Below are positions 10,139-19,024 of a stretch of DNA of 37,302 nt, piece after piece. The position numbers and the translations under genes were made by a program. The DNA lies in NCBI GenBank assembly GCA_013415665.1, contig JAAEEQ010000002.1, forward strand, positions 1 to 37,302, given 5' to 3'. The stretch comes from Methanomicrobiales archaeon. Lineage in GTDB: Archaea; Halobacteriota; Methanomicrobia; Methanomicrobiales; Methanomicrobiaceae. Position 1 is the stretch's first letter. Every line of letters begins with the position of its first letter. A model generated the notes under the pieces. The model saw only the letters and a list, made by a program, of their open reading frames with translations, did no database searches and was not told the DNA's origin.

Positions 10139-11260
10139 TCAGGCCCCGTTTGCAGCGAGCCAGGCCACCGTTCCCGGACGGTCATGGGCGTGCCTAAGGA
10201 TGTAATTGTATACCTCGACCTGCCGGTTATAGGACTCGATTTCAGGCTGCAGCGCAATCCGGTCACGGTTGTACGCCGCTGCCTTGGCATTGTACACAGG
10301 GACAAGGGCATTGTATTCGGCCACCTTCGCCGTGCGGCGGAGTGCCTCGATCTCTGCCGCGAGCGCCTCCAGCTCGGCATAGGACCGCGAGAGCGTTGCA
10401 TCGGCGGCCGCCACCTCCGCCTCGCATTCCGCGATCGCCGCTTCCGCCTGCGCCCGCGCCTCGTGAATTGCTCCGGTTTCATCACAGCTGCCGTACCCGA
10501 GCGTGCCCGCGCCGATCGGAATGACGACAGGCTCCGACGACAGCGCGATGCCGCCATCCAGGCGATCGGGGGCAATCCCGATATAGCTGACATTCGTCAC
10601 CTCGACATACGCATAGCCCGAGGCCGCGTAGCCGTGTCCGGGTGACCGCACGCCGACTGCCATATGCCGTTCGGGGCCGAAATACAGGAGCGCCACATCG
10701 TACCCTTCACGGGCGAGCATGCCCGCGAGCAGGAGACTTTTATCATCGCAGTCGCCCTCCGCATCGGCAATCGTCTCAACCGGGAATTTCGGGTTGATAA
10801 GATCTGCATCGGTGGCATAGGGAATGGACTGCACGTATACCGCCATCAGCTCGAGATATTCGTCCGAATCGAGGGATGCGGCACCCCTGACCTCGGCAAG
10901 GCGGGCGGTGATGCCGGCGTACAGGCTGTCGAGGTCGTCGTCCTCGACAAACGACCGGTAGTATCCCGGAATCCATGCCTCGTCGGAAGGATCCCCGTAT
11001 ACCCGCGCGTTCTTGTCCGCTGCCCGTGCCCCCGCCAGAACCGCGGCATCCAGCGGGACGGAGACGGAGACGGTCATGTCCTGGAAGGGAAATGAAAAGG
11101 AGGCGTCGGGAACCGGGGCAGCACCCTCGACGCGATGCAGGGACGGATAGACGGCAGCATGCTGCAAAAGGCCGCCGAGACAGCCCGCCGTGCAGATCAG
11201 GGCACCGGCAAGGATTGTCATCCAGACCACCCCATACGGAGAGCGTGTTTTCCCTTCCAT
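10139..11260 (-). CDS. Lipoprotein with transglutaminase-like cysteine-protease-type domain and C-terminal coiled coil
   Basis: N-terminal TM plus lipobox-like LICTAGC; core GDCDDKSLLLAGMLAREGYDVALLYFGPERHMAVGV with catalytic-type Cys and His; C-terminal Ala/Glu-rich heptads. Confidence 0.8.
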   Translation of the reverse strand: MEGKTRSPYGVVWMTILAGALICTAGCLGGLLQHAAVYPSLHRVEGAAPVPDASFSFPFQDMTVSVSVPLDAAVLAGARAADKNARVYGDPSDEAWIPGYYRSFVEDDDLDSLYAGITARLAEVRGAASLDSDEYLELMAVYVQSIPYATDADLINPKFPVETIADAEGDCDDKSLLLAGMLAREGYDVALLYFGPERHMAVGVRSPGHGYAASGYAYVEVTNVSYIGIAPDRLDGGIALSSEPVVIPIGAGTLGYGSCDETGAIHEARAQAEAAIAECEAEVAAADATLSRSYAELEALAAEIEALRRTAKVAEYNALVPVYNAKAAAYNRDRIALQPEIESYNRQVEVYNYILRHAHDRPGTVAWLAANGA

Positions 11261-11381
11261 TGCTTGAGAGCATATGTCACCGGCAGCGTATATTCTTCTG
11301 TATCGTGGACAATCCGCGATTGCACTTTCACGCTCCCCGCCGGCTCTTTATCTCAAAACAGCAGCTGACAGTTGTTCAGGA

Positions 11382-12455
11382 ATGGCGGTCGATACGCTGT
11401 TTACTGGCGCCGCCGAACGGTGGCGGCAACGGATCGCGGAACGGCGGGAATATGCCGTTGCACGGGACGGCAACGTCTTCGCTGCCGGGCTGGCCCAATC
11501 GGTGGTCGCAAGATCGGAGTACGACGAAGCCCGTCGCCTCCACGACACCCTTGTCGCGGCACACCGGCGGGCAACCCTTGCAGACCTCTTCCCGGGAAAA
11601 GAGGAGGAGAATGCCGCGGGAACGGTATATGCCGTCACCAGCCGCACCCCTCTCGCTGCACCGCAGCCCGATCCCGCTGCAGCCCGGAGGGCGCTGTGTG
11701 CCGACCTGACGCTCGTGCCCGGCATCGGGCCCCGCACGCAGGCCGCCCTGCACGCCCGCGGGTACCGCTCCCTGCACGACCTGCTGCACCATCCCCGCTT
11801 CCGCTCCGGGGCACGCGCCGTTCTCGACAGCCTTGCGGACACCGATGTTCCCGCCCTGATCCGCACCGTTAAACACCGCTCTTCCGCTTCGCACCCGCTT
11901 GTGCTTGCCACAGCGGCGTTTTTTCGCAACCACGAGCTGGTCTTCCTCGATATCGAGACCCTGGGGCTCTGCACGCGCCCCGTCATTCTCATCGGCATCG
12001 GCCGCCTTTCCGGGAGCGACGTCGTCGTCACGCAGTACCTCGTCAGGCATGCAAGCGAGGAGGCGGCGGCAGTCCTTGCAGCGTTCGCCCATCTCGAAGA
12101 AGAGCGGGCCGCACTCGTCACTTTCAACGGCAAAGCCTTCGATATGCCGTTCCTCGCCGGCAGGGCGGCCTATTACGGCTACCCTCCCGCACCGGCTGTT
12201 CCCCATTACGATGTGCTCCATTTCGCCCGGCGCAGCTGGGGCCGGAGCGTTCCCGACTGCCGCCTGAAAACGCTCGAGACCGCATTCTGCGGGGTCCGGC
12301 GGAGCGATGACATTCCGAGTGCGATGGTACCGGAATTCTTCGAGACCTATCTCCGCACCGGCAATCCCGGGCCGCTCGTCCCGGTCGTCGAACATAACCG
12401 GATCGACGTCGTCTCGCTTGCACGGCTCTTCCTGCTCCTCCGGGGCGGACCATGA
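11382..12455 (+). CDS. MrfB/YprB-like RNase H-fold exonuclease with helix-hairpin-helix
   Basis: LVPGIGPRTQAALHARGYRSLHDLL (HhH) followed by LVFLDIETLGL, LVTFNGKAFDMPFL and EHNRIDVVSLARL (DnaQ-like acidic/His catalytic motifs); directly overlaps an MrfA-like helicase. Confidence 0.82.
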   Translation: MAVDTLFTGAAERWRQRIAERREYAVARDGNVFAAGLAQSVVARSEYDEARRLHDTLVAAHRRATLADLFPGKEEENAAGTVYAVTSRTPLAAPQPDPAAARRALCADLTLVPGIGPRTQAALHARGYRSLHDLLHHPRFRSGARAVLDSLADTDVPALIRTVKHRSSASHPLVLATAAFFRNHELVFLDIETLGLCTRPVILIGIGRLSGSDVVVTQYLVRHASEEAAAVLAAFAHLEEERAALVTFNGKAFDMPFLAGRAAYYGYPPAPAVPHYDVLHFARRSWGRSVPDCRLKTLETAFCGVRRSDDIPSAMVPEFFETYLRTGNPGPLVPVVEHNRIDVVSLARLFLLLRGGP

Positions 12456-14716
12456 CCGCAGCCGGCCTGCCGGCGGCACTTGCCGGCGATGCCTTTCTGG
12501 GGGAGAGGATCGCCCATATCAGCACCATCCGCGGGAGAGAGCCGCAGTACGGCACCCTGGATCCCCCCCTCCCCGAACCTCTCGAGGCGTATTGTGCCGC
12601 CCGCGGCATCCGCCTCTTCACGCACCAGTGTGCCGCAATCGATGCCGTCCGGAGAGGAGCGGATGTCATCCTGACAACCGGCACCGCATCGGGCAAGAGC
12701 CTCGCATTTCTGCTCCCGATCTTCGAGCGCCTCCTGTGCGATCCCGGCGCCACCGCCCTCTGCCTGTACCCGGCCAAAGCCCTCGCGCATGACCAGCTTC
12801 GCGCCTTCGCGGGGCTGGAAGGGTATACCGGATGCCGCGCGGGGGCGGCGGTCTACGACGGGGACACCCCGGCACACCGCCGGCCCAGGATACGTGCCGA
12901 ATCGAAGATCATTCTTTCCAATCCGTACGAACTGCACCAGGTGCTCGGCTGGCACGCGCAGTGGAGACCGTTTCTGGCCCGCCTCCGGACGGTGGTCATC
13001 GACGAGGCGCACCAGTACCGCGGCGTCTTTGGAGCGCACGTTGCGCTCCTCCTCCGGCGGCTCATGCGGCTCGCGCAGCACTACGGTGCCCGCCCGCAGT
13101 GCATCCTCTCCACGGCAACCCTCGGAAATCCGGCTGAATTCGGTTTCCGGCTCATCGGGAGGCAGCCGTATGTCATCGACAGCGACGGCTCCCCCGCAGG
13201 TGACCGGCACCTGGTGCTCGTCAACCCTGCCGCCGGCAGCGGCCCGATGCCGTCGCTCTCCCGGACCGTCCGCCGGGTGCTGCAGGCATCCGTCGGGGCA
13301 GGGCTGCAGACGCTCTGTTTCACGCCCTCGCGCAGTATGGCGGAGGCGGTGGTTCGGCATGCCCGGGACGGGTGCGGCGCGCAGGAGATTGCGGCGTACC
13401 GCGCCGGTTACCTGCCCGCCGAACGCCGCGTTCTCGAACAGAAGCTGAAAGAAGGTGAGCTGACCGCCGTTGTATCAACGAACGCGCTTGAACTGGGGAT
13501 CGACATCGGATCCCTCGATGCCGTCGTCATGGCAGGATACCAGGGCAGCATGATGGCGTTCCGCCAGCAGGCGGGCCGGGCCGGGAGGCGGAGGGAGGCA
13601 TCTGCCGCCGTGCTCGTCGCATCGGACAACGCCCTCGACCAGTACTACATGCAGCACCCGGAGGCATTTTCATCCCGGCCCCCCGAGCACGCCGTTCTCG
13701 ATACCGGCAATCCCTATATCCTCGCCGGGCACCTCCTCTGCGCCGCCGCGGAACTGCCCCTGTCGCCCGACGGCGAGCCCGCGCTGTTCGGGCCCGGTGC
13801 TGCGGACGCCGCCGGCGCACTGACCGCCGCAGGGCTGCTTGCGCCGTCGCGAAAAGGGCTCATATATACCGGGAGGGGGCGTGCCGTCGATGCCTGCCCG
13901 CTCGGAGCGGGGAGCGGGGAGCAATACCGGGTATCGTGCGGCGGGCAGCTGCTGGAAACGCTGGATCGCACGCAGGCATACCGCGAAGCCCACCCCGGCG
14001 CCATTCTTCTGCACCAGGGCGAGACCTACCGGGTGACGCGCTTCGATGGGGAGGCACGGGCGATCACCGTGCAGCCGTACCCGACGGACTGCCATACGCG
14101 GGTACTGAAATCCGTCGGCGTTGCCATCGACAGGACGATTGACCGGCGCAGGCTGCCGGAGGGAACCCTCTCGTTCGGCGAGGTCACCATCACCGAGACC
14201 TTCCGGGAGTACCAGCTCCGCCATTTCGATACCCTGCTCGAGAGCGTGCTGCTTGCCCTCCCGCCCGTCACGTTTCCGACCCGTGCCTTCTGGGTGACGG
14301 TGCCCGGTGCGGAACGGCTCGAAGCGCACTCCTGTGATGCCGCCGGGGGGCTGCATGGCGCGGAGCACGCGCTCATCGGCATGATGCCCGTCCACGTGCT
14401 CTGCGACCGCCGGGATATCGGGGGATTTTCATCCGTATGGCATCCGGATACCGGCGCCCCGACCATTCTCGTCTATGACGGGTACGAAGGGGGGATCGGT
14501 CTTGCTGAAAAGGCGTATGCACGCTTTGAAGCGATTGCCGCTACCGCCCGCTCCCTGATCCGGGCGTGCGCCTGTAGAGAGGGATGCCCGTCCTGCATCC
14601 ACTCGCCACAGTGCGGCAATGACAACCGTCCGCTGGACAAGGCGGCAGCCCTCATGGTGCTCGGGTGGCTTGCCGGCGACAGGGCTATAACGCTTTCAGA
14701 ACCACAGGAGGCATGA
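12452..14716 (+). CDS. MrfA/YprA-like DEAD/DEAH helicase with C-terminal four-Cys (DUF1998-type) zinc site
   Basis: TTGTASGKSLAFLLPIFE (Walker A), VVIDEAHQYRGVFGAH (DEAH), ILSTATLGNP, FRQQAGRAGRR, C-terminal ACACREGCPSCIHSPQCGNDN. Confidence 0.9.
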   Translation: MTAAGLPAALAGDAFLGERIAHISTIRGREPQYGTLDPPLPEPLEAYCAARGIRLFTHQCAAIDAVRRGADVILTTGTASGKSLAFLLPIFERLLCDPGATALCLYPAKALAHDQLRAFAGLEGYTGCRAGAAVYDGDTPAHRRPRIRAESKIILSNPYELHQVLGWHAQWRPFLARLRTVVIDEAHQYRGVFGAHVALLLRRLMRLAQHYGARPQCILSTATLGNPAEFGFRLIGRQPYVIDSDGSPAGDRHLVLVNPAAGSGPMPSLSRTVRRVLQASVGAGLQTLCFTPSRSMAEAVVRHARDGCGAQEIAAYRAGYLPAERRVLEQKLKEGELTAVVSTNALELGIDIGSLDAVVMAGYQGSMMAFRQQAGRAGRRREASAAVLVASDNALDQYYMQHPEAFSSRPPEHAVLDTGNPYILAGHLLCAAAELPLSPDGEPALFGPGAADAAGALTAAGLLAPSRKGLIYTGRGRAVDACPLGAGSGEQYRVSCGGQLLETLDRTQAYREAHPGAILLHQGETYRVTRFDGEARAITVQPYPTDCHTRVLKSVGVAIDRTIDRRRLPEGTLSFGEVTITETFREYQLRHFDTLLESVLLALPPVTFPTRAFWVTVPGAERLEAHSCDAAGGLHGAEHALIGMMPVHVLCDRRDIGGFSSVWHPDTGAPTILVYDGYEGGIGLAEKAYARFEAIAATARSLIRACACREGCPSCIHSPQCGNDNRPLDKAAALMVLGWLAGDRAITLSEPQEA

Positions 14717-14889
14717 TGACGGAAATCCGGCATATCGGCATATGGTCGGCAGCGAAGGTGAGCGCTGCCGTGATGATGATCATCGGCCTCTGTGCGGCGA
14801 TCCTGCTTCTCATCCTCATGCTGCCTGCCGGCGGCGCTGCCGGAGGGGCCGGCATATTCGGCGGCATCGAGATCGAGCTGGAGGGCTAA
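14713..14889 (+). CDS. Small membrane protein (DUF3566-like N-terminus)
   Basis: MMTEIRHIGIWSAAKVSAAVMMIIGLCAAILLLILMLPAGGAAGGAGIFGGIEIELEG; one strong TM segment; ATGATGA overlap with the helicase stop. Confidence 0.65.
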   Translation: MMTEIRHIGIWSAAKVSAAVMMIIGLCAAILLLILMLPAGGAAGGAGIFGGIEIELEG

Positions 14890-14892
14890 AGC

Positions 14893-15438
14893 GTGGTGCC
14901 CGGCGGGTGCCTGCTGATCACCGGTGCGCCGGGGACCGGAAAGACAACGGCCATCCGCCGCATCGCAGATGCGCTTTCGGACTGCCGGCCGGCAGGCTTT
15001 GTCACGGAAGAAGTCCGGCGGGAGGGGGTCCGGCAGGGGTTCGACCTCATCGGCCTTGACGGGCGGCGGCAACCGCTGGCGAGGGTTGGGTTCCCCGCGC
15101 CGAAGGTCGGGAAATACGGCGTCGATGTCGCCGGACTCGAGGCGTTTCTCGCGGATCAGGGGGTTGGCCCTGCCGGTGCCGGTGTGATGATCATCGATGA
15201 GATCGGCAGAATGGAGTGCCTCTCCCCCCGGTTCCGGGCGTATATCACCGGCATGCTCGAAGGCCCCGTGCCCCTCATCGCCACCATCGCACAGCGCGGT
15301 GACGGCTTCATCGGGGCAATCCGCGACCGGCACCGCGAATCGCTCCGCACCCTCACGCCGCAAAACCGCACGCTGCTGCTGCCCCGCCTCGTCGCCGAAG
15401 CACGGGCGCTTGCTGCGCCTGCCGGTGCCCGGAGCTGA
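14893..15438 (+). CDS. Nucleoside-triphosphatase, THEP1 family
   Basis: GTG start; LLITGAPGTGKTTAIRRIADAL, GFVTEEVRREGVRQGFDLIGLDG, VMIIDEIGRMECLSPRFRAYI. Confidence 0.9.
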   Translation: MVPGGCLLITGAPGTGKTTAIRRIADALSDCRPAGFVTEEVRREGVRQGFDLIGLDGRRQPLARVGFPAPKVGKYGVDVAGLEAFLADQGVGPAGAGVMIIDEIGRMECLSPRFRAYITGMLEGPVPLIATIAQRGDGFIGAIRDRHRESLRTLTPQNRTLLLPRLVAEARALAAPAGARS

Positions 15439-15458
15439 AAATCCGTGCGCTCGTGCTG

Positions 15459-17027
15459 TCAGAACGTTTCGTAGAAGTACTCCGCGATCCCCGCGAGATC
15501 CGAACCCACCGCCATCGCGTCGTCAACCGACGTGATGCGTACATCGTTGACGAAGACGGCAAAAGCCAGTTCCCGGCCGCTTTTTGCCGTTATATACCCT
15601 GCCATCGCTTTGGCGTGCAGAAACAGCCCTGCCATGTCCTGCGTGATAACGGTCCCCGTCTTTGCCTGCACCTTTCCCCGTGCGGGACTCCCGGGAGAGA
15701 CCGCGGATGCGAGGGTTCCGTCGACGCCGAGCACGGGGAGTGCCTCCCGGAAGGCCCCGGCATAGGGGCGCTGCTCCATGTACTGCAGCAGAAGGGTCAT
15801 CGCATCCGGGCTGATCCGGTTGCCCATCGATCCTTCGCCGTCGACCAGCGTCAGTGACCGGTCATCGATACCCGCCATCTCAAGCACGAATGTTTCGTGC
15901 GCAAGGCCGTCGTACACGGTTCGTTCTCCGCAATACGCGGCCATGATCCCGAGGAGCGTGTTGGCATGCAGGTTCTGGCTCACCTTGAGGATCAGTTTCG
16001 CGTTCTCGGACAACGGCGGCGACACCAGTTCGGCAACCTTACTCATATCCGATGCTTCGGGGCCCGGCAGCAGATGCACCGGATTTGCGCCGTCCGCCGG
16101 TGCGTCGACGCCCACGCCGGCACGCTCAAGCGCCTCGATAAAGAGGGACCGGGCGAACCCGGCTGCGTCGGGCGGGCGGAACGTCCTGACCTGCACGCCT
16201 CCGCCGGCAGGAACGGTCCCCGAGACCATAATGATGCCCGTCCCCCCCTCGATGCGGATATCCGGCACCGTTGCGGCCTCGCCCGTTGTTACGGCTGCAT
16301 TGACGCTCCAGACAGAGGTCTCCGGGCGCGAACCGACGTGCGCCGGTTCACCCTCGCCGGCGGGAGTGATGATGACATCGATAAGATTGTCATTGATGAT
16401 GATGGGGGTGACGGGATTGTCATCGGCGAGTTGCACGGTTTCGAACAGCCGGTCGTCGATGACGACGTCGCTAACCCGGGCTATTCCGGCATGTCCGACC
16501 TGTCGGGCGAGAACGTCGAGGCCGGCAAGGGGATCGGTGGCGGTGAGCACGGCGCCGCCGAGTGCGTTGGCGTCCCCGTGGTCGGCACTGGTAAACGCGA
16601 TTGTCCCGTCGGGAAGGGTGCGCCCGCCCATCGTCGGATCCCCCGAGGCGGCCAGGATCAGCACGCCGTCGAGAACGCCGTCCGGGCTGAGCGTCCCGCG
16701 GGCGAAGACCGGGGTTGCAAACCGGTACCCCGGCCCGAAGGTATCCAGCGCGGCCGCAACCGTGAAACACTTTGTTGTCGAGCCCGCAGCAAAGAGCGCA
16801 TCTGCATTGCGTGAGACGAGCACCTCCCCGGTTGCGGTATCGACGGCACGGATGCCCCAGGTCGCAAAAGCATAGCGCGGTTCGCCGGTTATCGCATCCA
16901 GGCCGGAGAGCGGTTCCTGCACCGTCGAAGGGCTTGTTTCCGCAGGTTTCAGGCACCCTGCGGCACAGATCAGCCCTGCGAGCAACAGGCAGAGAGCGGC
17001 GAAGAAGGCCAGGGTATTCCGGCTCAT
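15459..17027 (-). CDS. Lipoprotein, PBP4/peptidase S13-type D-alanyl-D-alanine carboxypeptidase homologue
   Basis: Lipobox-like LICAAGC; SxxK motif (GSTTKCFT), SxN motif (LSENAKL), DGEGS segment and KTG box (QAKTGTVITQDMAG), ordered as in S13/PBP4 proteins. Confidence 0.87.
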   Translation of the reverse strand: MSRNTLAFFAALCLLLAGLICAAGCLKPAETSPSTVQEPLSGLDAITGEPRYAFATWGIRAVDTATGEVLVSRNADALFAAGSTTKCFTVAAALDTFGPGYRFATPVFARGTLSPDGVLDGVLILAASGDPTMGGRTLPDGTIAFTSADHGDANALGGAVLTATDPLAGLDVLARQVGHAGIARVSDVVIDDRLFETVQLADDNPVTPIIINDNLIDVIITPAGEGEPAHVGSRPETSVWSVNAAVTTGEAATVPDIRIEGGTGIIMVSGTVPAGGGVQVRTFRPPDAAGFARSLFIEALERAGVGVDAPADGANPVHLLPGPEASDMSKVAELVSPPLSENAKLILKVSQNLHANTLLGIMAAYCGERTVYDGLAHETFVLEMAGIDDRSLTLVDGEGSMGNRISPDAMTLLLQYMEQRPYAGAFREALPVLGVDGTLASAVSPGSPARGKVQAKTGTVITQDMAGLFLHAKAMAGYITAKSGRELAFAVFVNDVRITSVDDAMAVGSDLAGIAEYFYETF

Positions 17028-17110
17028 AGAGTGTGGAAGGAACGGTGCGATGAAAAACGCTTCGAAACCGCAAAAGAGCTATACTATTGCACGCTCACCC
17101 CTCATCAGGC

Positions 17111-18007
17111 ATGCACACCACCCTCCGGCCCTGGCTCGACCTGACCCGTGCGCATTTCGCGTTCGTCTGGCCCCTGCTTTTCTGCGCCGGCGCCGTACTT
17201 GCATGGCAGTCATACGGCGGATTTTCCTGGGCATCGGCACTGGTCATTGCCGGCATCGGCTTTTTCGGGTTCGAGACGGGGATGGTGCTCAACGACTACG
17301 TCGACCGGGAGCGCGACACCCGCGATATAAACGACGCCCTCACGCGGTACTGGCGCCCGTTCCATACGCGTCCGCTTGCCGAAGGGCATATCGCCCCCCG
17401 GCAGGCGAGGTACCTCATCCTGGGTTTTTTTCTCCTGACCGTCGCCCTGATCCTCACGCTGCCGGCAAAAAACGCCCTCGCGGTCGGGGGCATCATGCTT
17501 TTTTCCTACGCGATGGAGGTTTTTTACCAGCTGAAGAAACGAAGCCAGCGGTTTCCCGTCGCCCAGCTCCTCGGCCGCACGGACTTCGCCCTGTTTCCGG
17601 CAGCGGGATACCTTGCGGCGGGCGCCCCTGACCTGACCGCCCTCCTTATCTTTCTCTTCTTCTACCCGTTCGCCGAAGCCCACCTGGCGGTCAATGATCT
17701 GGCCGATGTCGTCAACGACCGGGCACGGGAAATGGCGACGGTCACGGTGTTGTACGGGGAGCGGGGAACGGCGCACTGGATCCTTGCGTGTACCGCGCTG
17801 CATGTCATTTTCGCCTCCATCTTCCTCGTGGAGGCGGGCACCATCACCCGTGCCGGATTTGTCGCCGGGTTTGTCCTGCTCGCCATCGCCAGCCTCCGCA
17901 TCCTCCGTTCGCCGGATCCCGGCACTGCGCTTTCCGTCCTTCCCCTCGTCCATGTGACGATGCTGGTGCAGATCGTCTCAATCCTGCTAGATGCCGCTGC
18001 CGCGTGA
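17111..18007 (+). CDS. UbiA-family prenyltransferase
   Basis: Multiple TM helices; first Asp motif NDYVDRERDTRD, second motif NDLADVVNDRARE. Confidence 0.87.
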   Translation: MHTTLRPWLDLTRAHFAFVWPLLFCAGAVLAWQSYGGFSWASALVIAGIGFFGFETGMVLNDYVDRERDTRDINDALTRYWRPFHTRPLAEGHIAPRQARYLILGFFLLTVALILTLPAKNALAVGGIMLFSYAMEVFYQLKKRSQRFPVAQLLGRTDFALFPAAGYLAAGAPDLTALLIFLFFYPFAEAHLAVNDLADVVNDRAREMATVTVLYGERGTAHWILACTALHVIFASIFLVEAGTITRAGFVAGFVLLAIASLRILRSPDPGTALSVLPLVHVTMLVQIVSILLDAAAA

Positions 18008-18101
18008 ACGGCCGCCCCCAACCAGCATCCCTCTTCAGGCCGTTACCCGCACGAACACCGCCGGCACCCCCCATAAACCGTGCCGGGAGGGGAGATTTTT
18101 C

Positions 18102-18452
18102 ATGGCTGAAGATATCTTTGTCCAGGCCCCCCGCCGGATGAATCGGCATGCCGCCTTCCCGGTGCGGACAGGGCGAACGAGAACATCGATCTTTGAGCGG
18201 GCTGATGCGATACGCAAGGAATACACCGCTGCGGTGGTACGCGCAGAAAACCCGTGCGATCGTGATGCCGAAGGAGACGGGCCCGGCGGCCTGACGTGCT
18301 GCCGGATGATGGTTGAACCGCCCGGTTCAATGCTTGAACCGCCGCTATTCTACCCATATATATCAGGACGGTGCGGACATGGTAATCAGCGGACGAACGC
18401 CGCGGCCGGAAAGGCTGCGGCCGACGGCCCTACCCGGAGGATACCACCATGA
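18102..18452 (+). CDS. Hypothetical small protein (uncertain)
   Basis: ORF MAEDIFVQAPRRMNRHAAFPVRTGRTRTSIFERADAIRKEY... preceded by GGGAGGGGAG; its 3' part runs through an apparent promoter, so the frame may be spurious. Confidence 0.25.
   Translation: MAEDIFVQAPRRMNRHAAFPVRTGRTRTSIFERADAIRKEYTAAVVRAENPCDRDAEGDGPGGLTCCRMMVEPPGSMLEPPLFYPYISGRCGHGNQRTNAAAGKAAADGPTRRIPP
18313..18341 (+). promoter_or_regulatory. Operator-like element: perfect 8-bp inverted repeat TTGAACCG-CC-CGGTTCAA plus a third TTGAACCG
   Basis: TTGAACCG 18313-18320, CGGTTCAA 18323-18330, TTGAACCG 18334-18341, followed by a TATA-like CATATATATC at 18355-18364. Confidence 0.55.
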
Positions 18453-18952
18453 CCATACCTACACGACAGAACCGCACCGCACCGACCACCGGACACACCA
18501 CCCTCCCCCCCTGCATCCGCACAATCCTCGCAGGATTCGCCCTCCTGCTCTGCACTGCGGCGGTTTGTGCCGTTCCGGCGGCAGCCGCCCCCGATCCTGC
18601 ACCTGCAGAAACATGGAACGCCTATGTCGGGCACATGGTCGAAAAAGCGCCGATGGCACTCGCCCGCGGGTACGCGATCATCAACCGCCTCGAATGCGAA
18701 GGCTTCGATGTCGCCGCGCTCCAGGCGACGTATGCATCTGCCAAACAGCACGCCATCGAAGGAAAGATCGCGTTCGAAAACGGCATCACCTCGCCCGCGG
18801 GCAACCCGGTTTTCCAGTGCAAAGCAGAAACCGGTGCACTCTGCGGGCAGATTGCAGCCTGTGTCGGCGGCGGGCACAGCTACACGAAGGGCATGATCCG
18901 CGCCTGGCAGTACGCCTTTCCCTCCTTTGCGGAGTACGCAGACGGGCTCTGA
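18449..18952 (+). CDS. Secreted hypothetical protein with four Cys in the mature region
   Basis: RBS CCCGGAGG at 18433-18440; N-terminal signal-peptide-like segment ILAGFALLLCTAAVCAVPAAAA; mature part with ECEG, QCKAE, LCGQIAAC. Confidence 0.7.
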   Translation: MTIPTRQNRTAPTTGHTTLPPCIRTILAGFALLLCTAAVCAVPAAAAPDPAPAETWNAYVGHMVEKAPMALARGYAIINRLECEGFDVAALQATYASAKQHAIEGKIAFENGITSPAGNPVFQCKAETGALCGQIAACVGGGHSYTKGMIRAWQYAFPSFAEYADGL

Positions 18953-19024
18953 AGGGACGGACAGACCTTTTTTTTCGTTTTTTTCTGCCGGCTCTCAGAA
19001 AACCAAAATCCGGCAGCAGCTTTT

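Noticed and set aside
11376-13360. Long minus-strand ORFs opposite the MrfB/MrfA-like genes
   Set aside because: Shadow ORFs; the sense strand carries consistent catalytic motifs.
15778-16875. 365-aa plus-strand ORF antisense to the D,D-peptidase
   Set aside because: Ser/Pro/Thr-rich shadow ORF, no recognisable motif.
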